Assembly: GCA_964480915.1 (NCBI GenBank)
Contig: CAYZRS010000016.1
Span: forward strand, 32,868-96,867
Length of the DNA: 64,000 bases
Reading direction: 5' to 3'
DNA from: CAWGCE01 sp964480915
Lineage (GTDB): Bacteria; Planctomycetota; Planctomycetia; Pirellulales; Pirellulaceae
Under the pieces are notes generated by a model that saw only the letters and a program-made list of their open reading frames with translations, ran no database searches and was not told where the DNA came from. This document shows, in pieces, positions 1-6,175 of the stretch (within the stretch, counting starts at the first letter, position 1; each line of letters begins with the position of its first letter). The translations under genes were made by a program, and so were the position numbers.

Positions 1-153
1 CACCAGATGACAGGTAGTGGAACGGCCTATTTCGCCGTCCTGACAAATAAGGTTGCGGCTGCTCGGGCAGCGCGACGACTAAAGCAACTGGGATGGAGTC
101 GAGTGTTTGTAGCTCAAACGACGCCTGGTTACGTTGCTAGTACAAGAAAGTAG
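1..153 (+). CDS. ispE: IspE, 4-diphosphocytidyl-2-C-methyl-D-erythritol kinase (C-terminal end only)
   Basis: The window opens inside a reading frame that ends in TAG at 151-153, leaving the last 50 residues. They contain MTGSGTAYFAV, the glycine/serine-rich turn of the GHMP-kinase C-terminal domain, followed by a helix and VFVAQTTPG, as in the end of IspE. IspE phosphorylates CDP-methylerythritol in the non-mevalonate isoprenoid pathway; another enzyme of the pathway, Dxr, lies at 17698-18906. The next gene, spoVG, starts 4 bases after the stop, a pairing I recall from related planctomycetes. Only the C-terminal domain is visible, so the kinase active site cannot be checked; another GHMP kinase is possible but less likely. 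Confidence 0.75.
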   Translation, partial: HQMTGSGTAYFAVLTNKVAAARAARRLKQLGWSRVFVAQTTPGYVASTRK

Positions 154-157
154 CGTA

Positions 158-589
158 GTGGAAATAACTGAAGTTCGAATCAAGCTAACCGAAAGTCAAA
201 CCGATCGATTGCTCGCGTTTTGTTCGATTACGTTCGATGATTGCTTTGTAATACGCGACTTGAAAGTGATCGAAGGTACGAACGGTGCTTTCGTGGCGAT
301 GCCTAGTCGGAAGCTGTCGGCGCACTGCCCCAAATGTCGTTCGAAAAATCACTTGAAGGCGGTCCACTGCAATCAGTGCGGAACGCGACTTGCCGATCGA
401 TCGACAGACGGGAAGCAAAAGCTCTATGCGGACATTGCCCACCCCATCAACGCCGCATGTCGCGAGATGATTCAAGAGCGTGTTCTCGCCGCGTTTGCTG
501 CGGAGTCTGAATTGGCCAAGCAACCAGGTTATGAATCGAAGTACGACGATTTCGATATGTACGACGAGTTTGGCGCCGGTATCTTTTAG
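158..589 (+). CDS. spoVG: SpoVG family protein with inserted zinc ribbon
   Basis: The protein (143 aa from GTG 158) begins VEITEVRIKL and continues with the SpoVG core (AFCSITFDDCFVIRDLKVIEG, FVAMPSRKL) and the late helix ADIAHPINAACREMIQERV. SpoVG proteins are small nucleic-acid-binding regulators first known from Firmicutes sporulation. Ordinary SpoVG is about 90-100 residues. Here two CxxC pairs (HCPKCRSKNHLKAVHCNQCG) form a zinc ribbon between the strand hairpin and the last helix. I chose GTG 158 because the SpoVG fold begins there, a purine-rich AAGAAAG lies just upstream, and it follows the ispE stop by 4 bases; an upstream ATG at 134 would run into ispE. There is no sporulation in this group, so its role is open. 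Confidence 0.9.
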   Translation: MEITEVRIKLTESQTDRLLAFCSITFDDCFVIRDLKVIEGTNGAFVAMPSRKLSAHCPKCRSKNHLKAVHCNQCGTRLADRSTDGKQKLYADIAHPINAACREMIQERVLAAFAAESELAKQPGYESKYDDFDMYDEFGAGIF

Positions 590-621
590 CGCAAAAAAAA
601 GCGGCTACCAAAGGTAGCCGC
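590..621 (-). terminator. Intrinsic terminator of the minus-strand sigma-54 cluster
   Basis: A 9-bp perfect stem (gcggctacc / ggtagccgc) with a 3-base loop at 601-621 is followed, reading the minus strand, by eight T residues (A-tract at 593-600). It lies 40 bases past the stop of the activator gene at 661 and also separates it from the convergent spoVG. Confidence 0.85.
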
Positions 622-660
622 CCTGTTTGCTGGCTCCAAGATTACCTGCAAACAAACTTG

Positions 661-1910
661 TTAGCTCCGCGAGCCTGGTATCGGAATATCAAACTTCTTG
701 ATCTTCCTCGCCAGCATCTTCCGATCAATTTGAAGCAGACGAGCTGCTGCGCTCTGATTGAAAAATGTCTCGTGAAGCGTTCGGCTGATGTGTTGCTTCT
801 CGACTTCCGCCAAGCTTAACCACCCCCCAGCCGCAATTGTTGACTCGGGGCTTCCCGCCTCATGCGTTGGAAACCTCCTCGCTTCCGGTATTGGAGGTGG
901 GCTTGGGACGGGTATCGATGATGATAACCCCTCTTCCGCCCACGCTACATTTGTGGAACGAGTCGTGCGAGCATCCAAAATATCCGGAAAAGCTTCCGGT
1001 CCAATCTCATTCCCCTCGGTCATCACGACGGCTCGATCAATGAAGTTTTCGAGCTCTCGAACATTGCCTGGCCAGGCGTAGCTGGCGAGCAGTTCGAGTG
1101 CCGTTGCCGAGATACTTTTGAGTTCCATGCCGCATTCGACTGCGGTCTTTGCCAAGAAGTGTGCCGCGAGTGGCTCGATGTCGTCGGGGCGGTCGACGAG
1201 CCCCTTCGTTTCGATCGCTAACACGTTAAGTCGGTAATAGAGGTCGAGCCGGAAGCGGCCTTCGCGTACTTCTTCCATGAGGTCGCGGTTCGTTGCCGCG
1301 ACGGTTCGGACATCGACTTTTTCGCCTTGCGTGCTGCCGACGGGCGTGACGACCCGTTCCTGCAAGACACGTAACAGCTTTGCTTGGCTATCAAGATCGA
1401 GTTCCCCGATCTCATCCAAGAAAATCGTTCCCCCATTGGCTGCGCGGAAACAGCCCATGGACGCAAAATGTGCGCCGGTGAATGCGCCCTTGGTATGTCC
1501 GAAGAGCTGACTGCTGAATAGGCCGCTAGGGATCGCTGCGCAGTTCACCGGAACAAAGGGCTTGTCCCGCCGCTCTCCGTGGGAATGGACAGCGCGTGCT
1601 ACCAGCTCTTTTCCCGTTCCACTCGGACCAGAAATCAGAACGCTGTAGCGGTAATTCGCTACCTGGGCGACGCGTTTTCGCGTACCCACAGTCCAGTCAG
1701 AACGACCAATGAGATGGTCTATCGCGAACTGGGAATCCTGTAGCTTCGGCGATTGCGCATCGTTCGGCGCATCGTTNNNNNNNNNNNNNNNNNNNNNNNN
1801 NNNNNNNNNNNNNNNNNNNNNNNNNNNNNNNNNNNNNNNNNNNNNNNNNNNNNNNNNNNNNNNNNNNNNNNNNNNNGCGCATCGTTCGGCGCATCGTTGG
1901 AATGCTTCAC
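661..1910 (-). CDS. Sigma-54-dependent transcriptional activator (bEBP) with NDAP tandem repeat, interrupted by assembly gap
   Basis: This is an AAA+ enhancer-binding protein that remodels sigma-54 RNA polymerase. Visible are Walker A GPSGTGKE, the sigma-54-contacting loop GAFTGA, Walker B IFLDEIGEL, the sensor region WPGNVRELENFIDRA and a C-terminal Fis-type helix-turn-helix (NQSAAARLLQIDRKMLARKIKK). No receiver, GAF or PAS domain precedes the AAA+ core. The N-terminus is a tandem repeat of the 12-mer AACGATGCGCCG (Asn-Asp-Ala-Pro) in which the 100-N gap sits, so the true length is unknown. The start is uncertain. A frame from ATG 2070 reads the repeat upstream of the gap as RCAERC but as NDAP downstream; a 12-mer repeat cannot change frame, so I prefer GTG 1910. 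That start has GAGAAAGAG upstream, an in-frame stop two codons before, and gives M-K-H-S-(NDAP)n. It is the last gene of the peptide-array operon. Confidence 0.85.
1755..1898 (-). repeat. 12-bp tandem repeat (NDAP codons) containing a 100-N assembly gap
   Basis: The 12-mer gcgcatcgttcg is repeated on both sides of the N run at 1777-1876, with almost two units visible on each side. The N run is exactly 100, the usual placeholder for unknown size. If the repeat continues in phase, the missing length is 12k+2 bases. The assembly therefore probably broke on the repeat itself. Read on the minus strand it encodes Asn-Asp-Ala-Pro units. Confidence 0.85.
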
Positions 1911-2039
1911 GGCTTACTCTTTCTCGGGCCGCAGATTCGCCTTGCCGCAGATCTGCAGATAGTCTTTGCTTTGCCATAGCATCCTTGCCTTCCTGGAGCA
2001 GTCGATCCTTCGACCGCTTTGACGACGTACCCGCCCCGC

Positions 2040-2246
2040 CTACATCCAGCTGTTCCGACGCATTGAGCATCGGGTCCGGTGCCGAGATGAGAATCGAGCG
2101 CGAGTGTTGGTTAGTGTGGCTCGTCTTGACCGAATACGTCCGAATTGCGGGCGGTTGCTACCGACCCGTTCCGGCGATCGCTCACGACGCTGGCCACATC
2201 GTCGTAACCGCAGGCGGTTGCGACCGATTGGTCCTTGCGAAAACAT
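2040..2246 (-). CDS. Small basic protein, probable divergent fifth member of the peptide array
   Basis: This encodes 68 residues, strongly basic (many Arg). The start ATG 2246 has a strong ribosome-binding stretch, GAGGAAAGGAAATT, immediately upstream. The segment SNRPQFGRIRSRR resembles the middle of the peptide at 3161-3355 (NNRPSFGRKRGKH) and SSNRTFGRR in the 2905-3090 peptide. It lacks the shared HRRR-x-KK ending and finishes in NSWM instead. Its spacing (104 bases after the preceding peptide gene, about 130 before the activator start) fits the rest of the array. It may be a decayed member; the call rests on the RBS, position and a short similarity only. Confidence 0.45.
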   Translation of the reverse strand: MFSQGPIGRNRLRLRRCGQRRERSPERVGSNRPQFGRIRSRRATLTNTRARFSSRHRTRCSMRRNSWM

Positions 2247-2267
2247 AATTTCCTTTCCTCAAATATC

Positions 2268-2322
2268 CTGACTGTGCAGGTGCAAGTGGTATCCACCGTT
2301 CGCACACGTTTTGCGCAGTCAG
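2268..2322 (-). other. Intergenic hairpin within the peptide array
   Basis: The arms ctgactgtgc (2268-2277) and gcgcagtcag (2313-2322) pair over 10 positions with one G-U, and enclose a small inner hairpin gtgg-tat-ccac (2286-2296). It lies between the fourth and fifth peptide genes. There is no T-tract, so it is more likely an RNA-processing or stabilising structure than a terminator. Confidence 0.4.
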
Positions 2323-2350
2323 CTAATCGACAAACGAGACGCCTGACTGC

Positions 2351-2536
2351 TTAGAGCCGGATCTTCTTTCGTCGACGACGGTGTATCCCGTTATGTTGCT
2401 TCGGGCGGTTGCGTTTCTCGACCGCGGAATGCTTCCGAGCCATACGAAACTTCTCACCTGGTCCAGCTTGTTCCTTGGTGTCCAACTCGGTCTCAAAGTC
2501 GCGCTCGGCTAGGAGCGCAGCGAATGCAGCGTTCAT
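2351..2536 (-). CDS. Small basic-tail peptide D of tandem array (NG-x-HRRR motif)
   Basis: Sixty-one residues: an acidic/neutral first half (MNAAFAALLAERDFETELD) and a highly basic end, PKQHNGIHRRRRKKIRL. It shares the C-terminal signature P-x-Q-[FH]-N-G-[MI]-H-R-R-R-[KR]-K-K-[IV]-[RS]-[WL] with three neighbours. ATG 2536 follows GGGGAGGAAATACC, a strong ribosome-binding site. The N-terminal MNAA matches peptide A. There is no signal peptide or cysteine. It belongs to no family I recognise. In this copy the usual final Trp is Leu and one Lys is Arg. Confidence 0.8.
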   Translation of the reverse strand: MNAAFAALLAERDFETELDTKEQAGPGEKFRMARKHSAVEKRNRPKQHNGIHRRRRKKIRL

Positions 2537-2589
2537 GGTATTTCCTCCCCAAAAAATATATATTCATGCGTTCCAGTCACGTCCGATGA

Positions 2590-2769
2590 CTACCAACGCA
2601 CTTTCTTCTTACGGCGTCGGTGCATTCCGTTGTGCTGACGCGGTCCCTTCCCATACGACCTTCCAAATTTGGTTGGCCGTGGTCCAAACGAGTTTCGTCT
2701 TGGCGCTTCGCGGTCTTGTTCCGCTTCATCGCCGTTATCGGTGATGAGATCTCGTGCCGATGAATTCAT
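2590..2769 (-). CDS. Small basic-tail peptide C of tandem array (NG-x-HRRR motif)
   Basis: Fifty-nine residues, from ATG 2769 to TAG at 2590-2592. It begins MNSSARDLITDNGDEAEQD and ends GPRQHNGMHRRRKKKVRW. The start follows AAAGGGGGGAATATCT, a good ribosome-binding site. The opening MNSSARDL matches MNISAREL of peptide B, so the array holds two sub-pairs (B/C and A/D by N-terminus) with a common C-terminus. The acidic N-terminal half and basic C-terminal half suggest a nucleic-acid- or surface-binding tail, but that is inference only. Confidence 0.8.
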   Translation of the reverse strand: MNSSARDLITDNGDEAEQDREAPRRNSFGPRPTKFGRSYGKGPRQHNGMHRRRKKKVRW

Positions 2770-2847
2770 AGATATTCCCCCCTTTAGGAATGACCTAGTG
2801 ATGTAAGGTGCAACCGTCGCAGGACCGGCTCCCAGCCAGACCCACTC

Positions 2848-2871
2848 ACAACGGCGCGCTAAGCGCGTTGT
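2848..2871 (-). other. Intergenic hairpin between peptide genes B and C
   Basis: The arms acaacg and cgttgt, extended by cgc/gcg after a one-base bulge, enclose a short loop. No T-tract follows on either strand. It sits in the longest gap of the array (135 bases) and may be a processing site that sets relative peptide amounts. Confidence 0.4.
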
Positions 2872-2904
2872 CGTGGCAACGATGGCGGTGATTTGTCTAA
2901 CGCA

Positions 2905-3090
2905 CTACCAGCGGATCTTCTTCTTGCGACGGCGGTGCATGCCGTTGAACTGTTGCGGACCCTTCTTGCGACGTCCGAATGTTCGGTTCGAGCTTGAACT
3001 CGATGACGAAGCGCTCTTCGAGCCACCAGCGCGGTGACGGAAGCTGACGGAAAGATCGGTGGATTCAAGTTCTCGTGCAGAAATATTCAT
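2905..3090 (-). CDS. Small basic-tail peptide B of tandem array (NG-x-HRRR motif)
   Basis: Sixty-one residues from ATG 3090, beginning MNISARELESTDLSV, with a poly-serine stretch in the middle, NRTFGRRKKG and the end PQQFNGMHRRRKKKIRW. An ATG two codons upstream (3096) is only 3 bases from AGGAG, whereas ATG 3090 is about 9 bases away and matches the start of peptide C, so 3090 is preferred. Its last 16 codons encode nearly the same residues as peptide A but differ at wobble positions (GGA/GGC, CAT/CAC, CGG/CGC, CGA/CGT), the pattern expected from selection on protein sequence. Confidence 0.85.
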   Translation of the reverse strand: MNISARELESTDLSVSFRHRAGGSKSASSSSSSSNRTFGRRKKGPQQFNGMHRRRKKKIRW

Positions 3091-3160
3091 ATTCATTTCT
3101 CCTGTAATGAGCGCCTGCCGGTGCAGTACGCGATGTATTCAGTGGGACAGTTAACAGTCG

Positions 3161-3355
3161 TTACCAAGAGATCTTCTTCTTGCGTCGCCGATGCATTCCG
3201 TTGAACTGTTGCGGGTGCTTGCCACGCTTACGTCCGAACGAAGGGCGATTGTTGGATGATCTTGAAGGCGCTTTGCGACGGCCCGTGTTCGAGGTACCTG
3301 CCTCGGATCGGAATTCAAAATCAATCGTGTCGTAGTTGGTAACTGCTGCATTCAT
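3161..3355 (-). CDS. Small basic-tail peptide A of tandem array (NG-x-HRRR motif)
   Basis: Sixty-four residues, beginning MNAAVTNYDTIDFEFRSE, then NNRPSFGRKRGKH and the shared end PQQFNGMHRRRKKKISW. ATG 3355 is preceded by AAGAGGACAGAACA, a proper ribosome-binding site; an ATG 15 codons upstream lacks one. It is the first peptide gene after the pseudo-receiver gene (66-base gap), so the same sigma-54 transcript should carry it. I recognise no family; no cysteines, no leader-peptide GG motif, no membrane segment. Confidence 0.85.
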   Translation of the reverse strand: MNAAVTNYDTIDFEFRSEAGTSNTGRRKAPSRSSNNRPSFGRKRGKHPQQFNGMHRRRKKKISW

Positions 3356-3421
3356 TGTTCTGTCCTCTTGGATTTGTTGAATCAAAGTTCTTCTGGCCAA
3401 CAGTTGGCCGTGGCTTGGTGG

Positions 3422-3889
3422 TTACGCCGAGCGAAGAAGTCTTTCCGCAATTGAGCGGCCTTCTGTGCAAAGCGTGACGAGGTCGGAATCGACAGAGACG
3501 CCGGGCAGGTACAACCAAGCACCCAGCTGGCGAGCCCATATCTCTTCCGTGGCGGCGGCCTCATTGCCGCAAATCACCAACAGCATGTTGCGTTGGGTTG
3601 CGAGGTGTTCGCACAACTCGCGGAAGTCATCGGACACTTGTCCCTGAATATCAACGACTGACATCTGGAACGACTCGCGATGAAGTGCGGACCACGCCTG
3701 CATGGGTTCGCTACATACGAACGAATCCCAGCCGGCATCGTTGACCGACTTCAGTAGTAACTCGCGACGAGATTCGCTCGGCGCGGCTACGAGGCATTGA
3801 AACGTCCGTGTCGCCTTCTTTGTTCCGTCTTTGCGTGCGGTAACTGCGCTCGTGGCAACTACCGGCTCATAAGTTGTCAGGACACCCAT
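3422..3889 (-). CDS. Pseudo-receiver (CheY-like) domain protein
   Basis: This protein of 155 aa has about 30 extra residues at the N-terminus and then a receiver-like alternating fold: FQCLVAAPSESRREL (strand 1, helix 1), SFQMSVVDIQG (strand 3) and MLLVICGNEAA (strand 4), AWLYLPG (strand 5). The strand-3 aspartate is kept (VVDIQG), but the acidic pair after strand 1 is replaced by A-P-S and the conserved Lys of strand 5 by Leu-Pro. Normal phosphorylation is therefore unlikely; it may sense by protein contact. It is the first gene downstream of the sigma-54 promoter at 4041-4055 and may act as the detached input module of the receiver-less activators next to it. That partnership is inferred from position only. 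Confidence 0.7.
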   Translation of the reverse strand: MGVLTTYEPVVATSAVTARKDGTKKATRTFQCLVAAPSESRRELLLKSVNDAGWDSFVCSEPMQAWSALHRESFQMSVVDIQGQVSDDFRELCEHLATQRNMLLVICGNEAAATEEIWARQLGAWLYLPGVSVDSDLVTLCTEGRSIAERLLRSA

Positions 3890-4040
3890 GGCACCGATCT
3901 CTCAAGTGTTGTCAGGATCAAATCGGATTCGTCGAAGTGACGAAACAAAACGTGATCGCATCGTGAATTCCGAGCGAACGAATTCGCTCATGTCTCGTCC
4001 GCTGTTAGCTCTTTGCCGCTTGCGAACGTAAGGACTAAAA

Positions 4041-4055
4041 GCAACGGTTGTGCCA
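4041..4055 (-). promoter_or_regulatory. Sigma-54 (-24/-12) promoter of the pseudo-receiver/peptide operon
   Basis: On the minus strand the sequence reads TGGCAC-AACCG-TTGC followed by T, an exact match to the consensus TGGCAC-N5-TTGCW with correct GG/GC spacing. Transcription should start about 12 bases further on (near 4029), about 140 bases before the pseudo-receiver start at 3889. Two genes for sigma-54 activators flank the operon. I searched for TGGCAC and its complement elsewhere in the window and found no other site with TTGC at the right distance. Confidence 0.85.
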
Positions 4056-4059
4056 ATCG

Positions 4060-4710
4060 TTCTCTTTGCCGAAACGAATTGCTTCAAACGCCATGTAGAA
4101 AGAGGTTTGCTGAGCGCAGAATTTTTTGAGGGCCTCCTGTGACGCTTGCAGACGATTTCACTCAAGTGAGGAATGCGATCGGGCGTCTCGAAGCCAACTA
4201 CATTTGCTAGAACAACTTAGGTGCTGTCTCCCCGAGTTGGTGAAGACCTCACAGAATTGTGATGCCCTGAGGTCCGTAATCTTCGTTACCATCGTGTTGC
4301 AAAAAGAGATGCTGTTGCGACGCGCGGTGGTCGGGATCCTTGCGTGCCAGCAAGCGGAAACAGAAGCGTGACCGCGGCGCTCCACCGGCTCATCAGCGGA
4401 GTGCGATATTTGTTTCCCAAGAATGGTGCATCGCCTCACCTCGTCGCAGGGAGGGCCTGGTGAGCGAGGAGGGGCGACTGCGAGCGGGACTCGTCTCCCA
4501 GCCGGGCTGCTTCACCACTGTGGGGAAATCGTCCGCGCATGGTGAAAGTGGGCTCAGAAGGGCTCGGGGAAGACCAGAGCGAAGACCAGTGCGACCAAAG
4601 CAAAGACAAAGCAAAGGCCAACCGAGGGGGTGGCCGAACGTGACGGAGGCCATTTTCTCTGGGAAAACAGGCGATTTGGCTGCTTTGAGTCGAAATAGAG
4701 GGCTGGCCGG
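4060..4710. other. Long non-coding interval upstream of the sigma-54 promoter; possible structured RNA
   Basis: About 650 bases without a convincing gene. Open frames exist (for example plus strand 4340-4738 and minus strand 4393-4653), but they lack ribosome-binding sites and recognisable products. The plus-strand one runs through the downstream terminator hairpin. The part from about 4340 to 4700 is purine-rich on the plus strand and full of short complementary segments, so a small RNA is possible. I checked for RNase P RNA and tmRNA hallmarks and did not find them. Confidence 0.3.
4245..4274. promoter_or_regulatory. Inverted repeat, candidate upstream activator site for the sigma-54 promoter
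   Basis: The arms gacctca (4245-4251) and tgaggtc (4268-4274) form a perfect 7-bp inverted repeat with a 16-base centre. It lies roughly 190-220 bases upstream of the -24/-12 promoter, a usual distance for enhancer-binding-protein sites. Only position and symmetry support it. Confidence 0.3.
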
Positions 4711-4746
4711 CGCAAAGAAAAAGGCAGCTCAAAAATGAGCTGCCTT
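4711..4746 (-). terminator. Intrinsic terminator of the first sigma-54 activator gene
   Basis: A 10-bp perfect stem (aaggcagctc / gagctgcctt, 4721-4746) with loop aaaaat is followed on the minus strand by TTTTTCTTT. It lies 30 bases after the stop at 4776, so this activator is transcribed separately from the peptide operon. Confidence 0.85.
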
Positions 4747-4775
4747 GATGGTGTGTGTTTCGTAAAGTGTTTTTT

Positions 4776-5756
4776 CTAGTTTTCCAGTGTTTCTTCTTCG
4801 AGCTGTGCCAGCATGCGGGTCAGCGTATTCGCGTGAACGCCCAGCAATTTGGCCGCTTTGCCTTTGTGTCCTTGGGTCGCTTGGAGTGCCTGTCGCACTG
4901 CGGCACCCCTCAACTGGTCAAGATTGAAGTACGGCAGGCTGTTGTTGATGGACTTGCTGTTGGACGTCTTGGGCAGTTCCGGTTCGCAGTCGAGCACATA
5001 ACCTTGTTCGATCACGTGCGACAGTTGACGAATATTGCCTGGCCAGCGGAATTCACAAAAACGGGCCAGCGCTTCAGGGCCTGGCTGCCATTTCGTTTGC
5101 TGATAACGCTGGGCAAACTTCGTGGAAAAGTAGTCGATGAATTCTGGGATGTCTTGTGGACGTTCGCGCAGGGACGGGACAGTCAACTGCACCATATTCA
5201 GTCGGAAGAACAGGTCTTCGCGGAATCGACCTTCGGCAACTTCTGTTTCAAGATCACGATTTGTGGCCGCGACGACTTGCACATTGATCGGTACCGGCGA
5301 CGAAGCACCCACCGGCGTGACTTCGCCTTCCTGCAGTACACGAAGCAGTTTTGGCTGCAGTTCTAGTGGCATTTCGCCCACTTCGTCGAGAAAGACGACA
5401 CCACCTTCTGCGGCTCGGAACACACCGAGCGACGCGCCTGCCGCACCTGTGAAGGCGCCTTTTTCGTGGCCAAACAATTGGCTCTCAGCCAACGTCGGAG
5501 TCAGTGCGGCGCAGTTCACCGGAACAAATGCTCGTTCGGCTCGTGGACCCATCTGATGGACAAGCGATGCCCAGACTTCTTTTCCTGTTCCAGTTTCTCC
5601 GCAGACGAGAACTGTGCATTCGACTTCGGAAGCGCGCTCGACATGTCGAGCGATGCGTCGAATGGAGGGGTGATTGCCAAGTACCCATTTGCTGCTAGGA
5701 AATGCCGAGGGCATTTCTTGCGCATCATCATTCATGCTGTTAGTTTGATTCAACAT
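4776..5756 (-). CDS. Sigma-54-dependent transcriptional activator (bEBP), receiver-less
   Basis: The protein has 326 aa. Walker A GETGTGKE lies at about 53-60, the sigma-54 loop GAFTGA at about 100-105, Walker B VVFLDEVGEMP at about 120-130, the arginine-finger region FRLNMVQLTVPSLRERPQDIP, WPGNIRQLSHVIEQG, and a Fis-type helix-turn-helix at the C-terminus (GHKGKAAKLLGVHANTLTRML). Only some 30 residues precede the AAA+ domain, so there is no built-in sensory domain, as in PspF-like activators. It may be controlled by a separate protein; the pseudo-receiver at 3422-3889 is the obvious candidate. It is paralogous to the activator at 661-1910. ATG 5756 gives MLNQTNS; a second ATG at 5735 is possible, and neither has a good ribosome-binding site. 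Confidence 0.92.
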   Translation of the reverse strand: MLNQTNSMNDDAQEMPSAFPSSKWVLGNHPSIRRIARHVERASEVECTVLVCGETGTGKEVWASLVHQMGPRAERAFVPVNCAALTPTLAESQLFGHEKGAFTGAAGASLGVFRAAEGGVVFLDEVGEMPLELQPKLLRVLQEGEVTPVGASSPVPINVQVVAATNRDLETEVAEGRFREDLFFRLNMVQLTVPSLRERPQDIPEFIDYFSTKFAQRYQQTKWQPGPEALARFCEFRWPGNIRQLSHVIEQGYVLDCEPELPKTSNSKSINNSLPYFNLDQLRGAAVRQALQATQGHKGKAAKLLGVHANTLTRMLAQLEEETLEN

Positions 5757-6172
5757 AAACTCAACCAGCGTTATTCACTTCTCGCAACATCGGAAGCTTT
5801 TCGCTGACTCTAAATCACTAGTTCTTGCCTCAGGTACTTAAACAAAACAATGGCCACGAGCACTCAGTCTAATTTCGACACGAAATCAACGCAAGGAAAA
5901 CTTTTAGAATTCCTAATCCAGGCACAAAGCCCGTGAATTAGCGCTATGGGACCCCCTAATTGGGGTCCTGTTGGCTGGGACACATTCCTGGTCATCAAAA
6001 GCGATAAACCCTTTGGTAGTAAGGGCTAAGCGTCTTCAGTGGCTATTCCTCGGAATGTGTTGATTCAAGTAGAATATTTGAGAAAATGATTGAGCAGCCG
6101 TAATGATGAGAACTCCACGGCGGCACCTGATATATATCCGAGCAAGTCCCGTTTCGCAACCCGATTTCAGCA
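5757..6172. other. Divergent intergenic region with a perfect hairpin
   Basis: These 416 bases separate the divergent activator and Sir2 genes and should hold both promoters. ggacccc (5949-5955) and ggggtcc (5962-5968) form a perfect 7-bp stem without a T-tract, which could be an operator or terminator-like structure. I see no -24/-12 motif here and no coding frame with support. Confidence 0.4.
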
Positions 6173-6175
6173 GTG

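Noticed and set aside
1755..1898. Repeat cluster as a CRISPR array
   Set aside because: The unit is 12 bases with no spacers and encodes an in-frame NDAP repeat; no cas genes lie nearby.
1911..2070. N-terminal extension of the sigma-54 activator from ATG 2070
   Set aside because: It reads the 12-mer repeat in a different frame from the AAA+ part, has no ribosome-binding site, and overlaps the small basic gene at 2040-2246.
2283..2300. Sigma-54-like motif TGGATACCACTTGCA on the minus strand
   Set aside because: The distance between GG and GC is one base short, which normally abolishes such promoters.
3902..4165. Minus-strand frame of 87 codons
   Set aside because: It overlaps the perfect sigma-54 promoter, has no ribosome-binding site and no recognisable product.
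4340..4738. Plus-strand frame of 132 codons, or RNase P RNA in the same place
   Set aside because: The frame runs through a terminator hairpin and has a random-looking composition; the GAGGAAAGTC and ACAGAACCCGGCTTA landmarks of RNase P RNA are absent.
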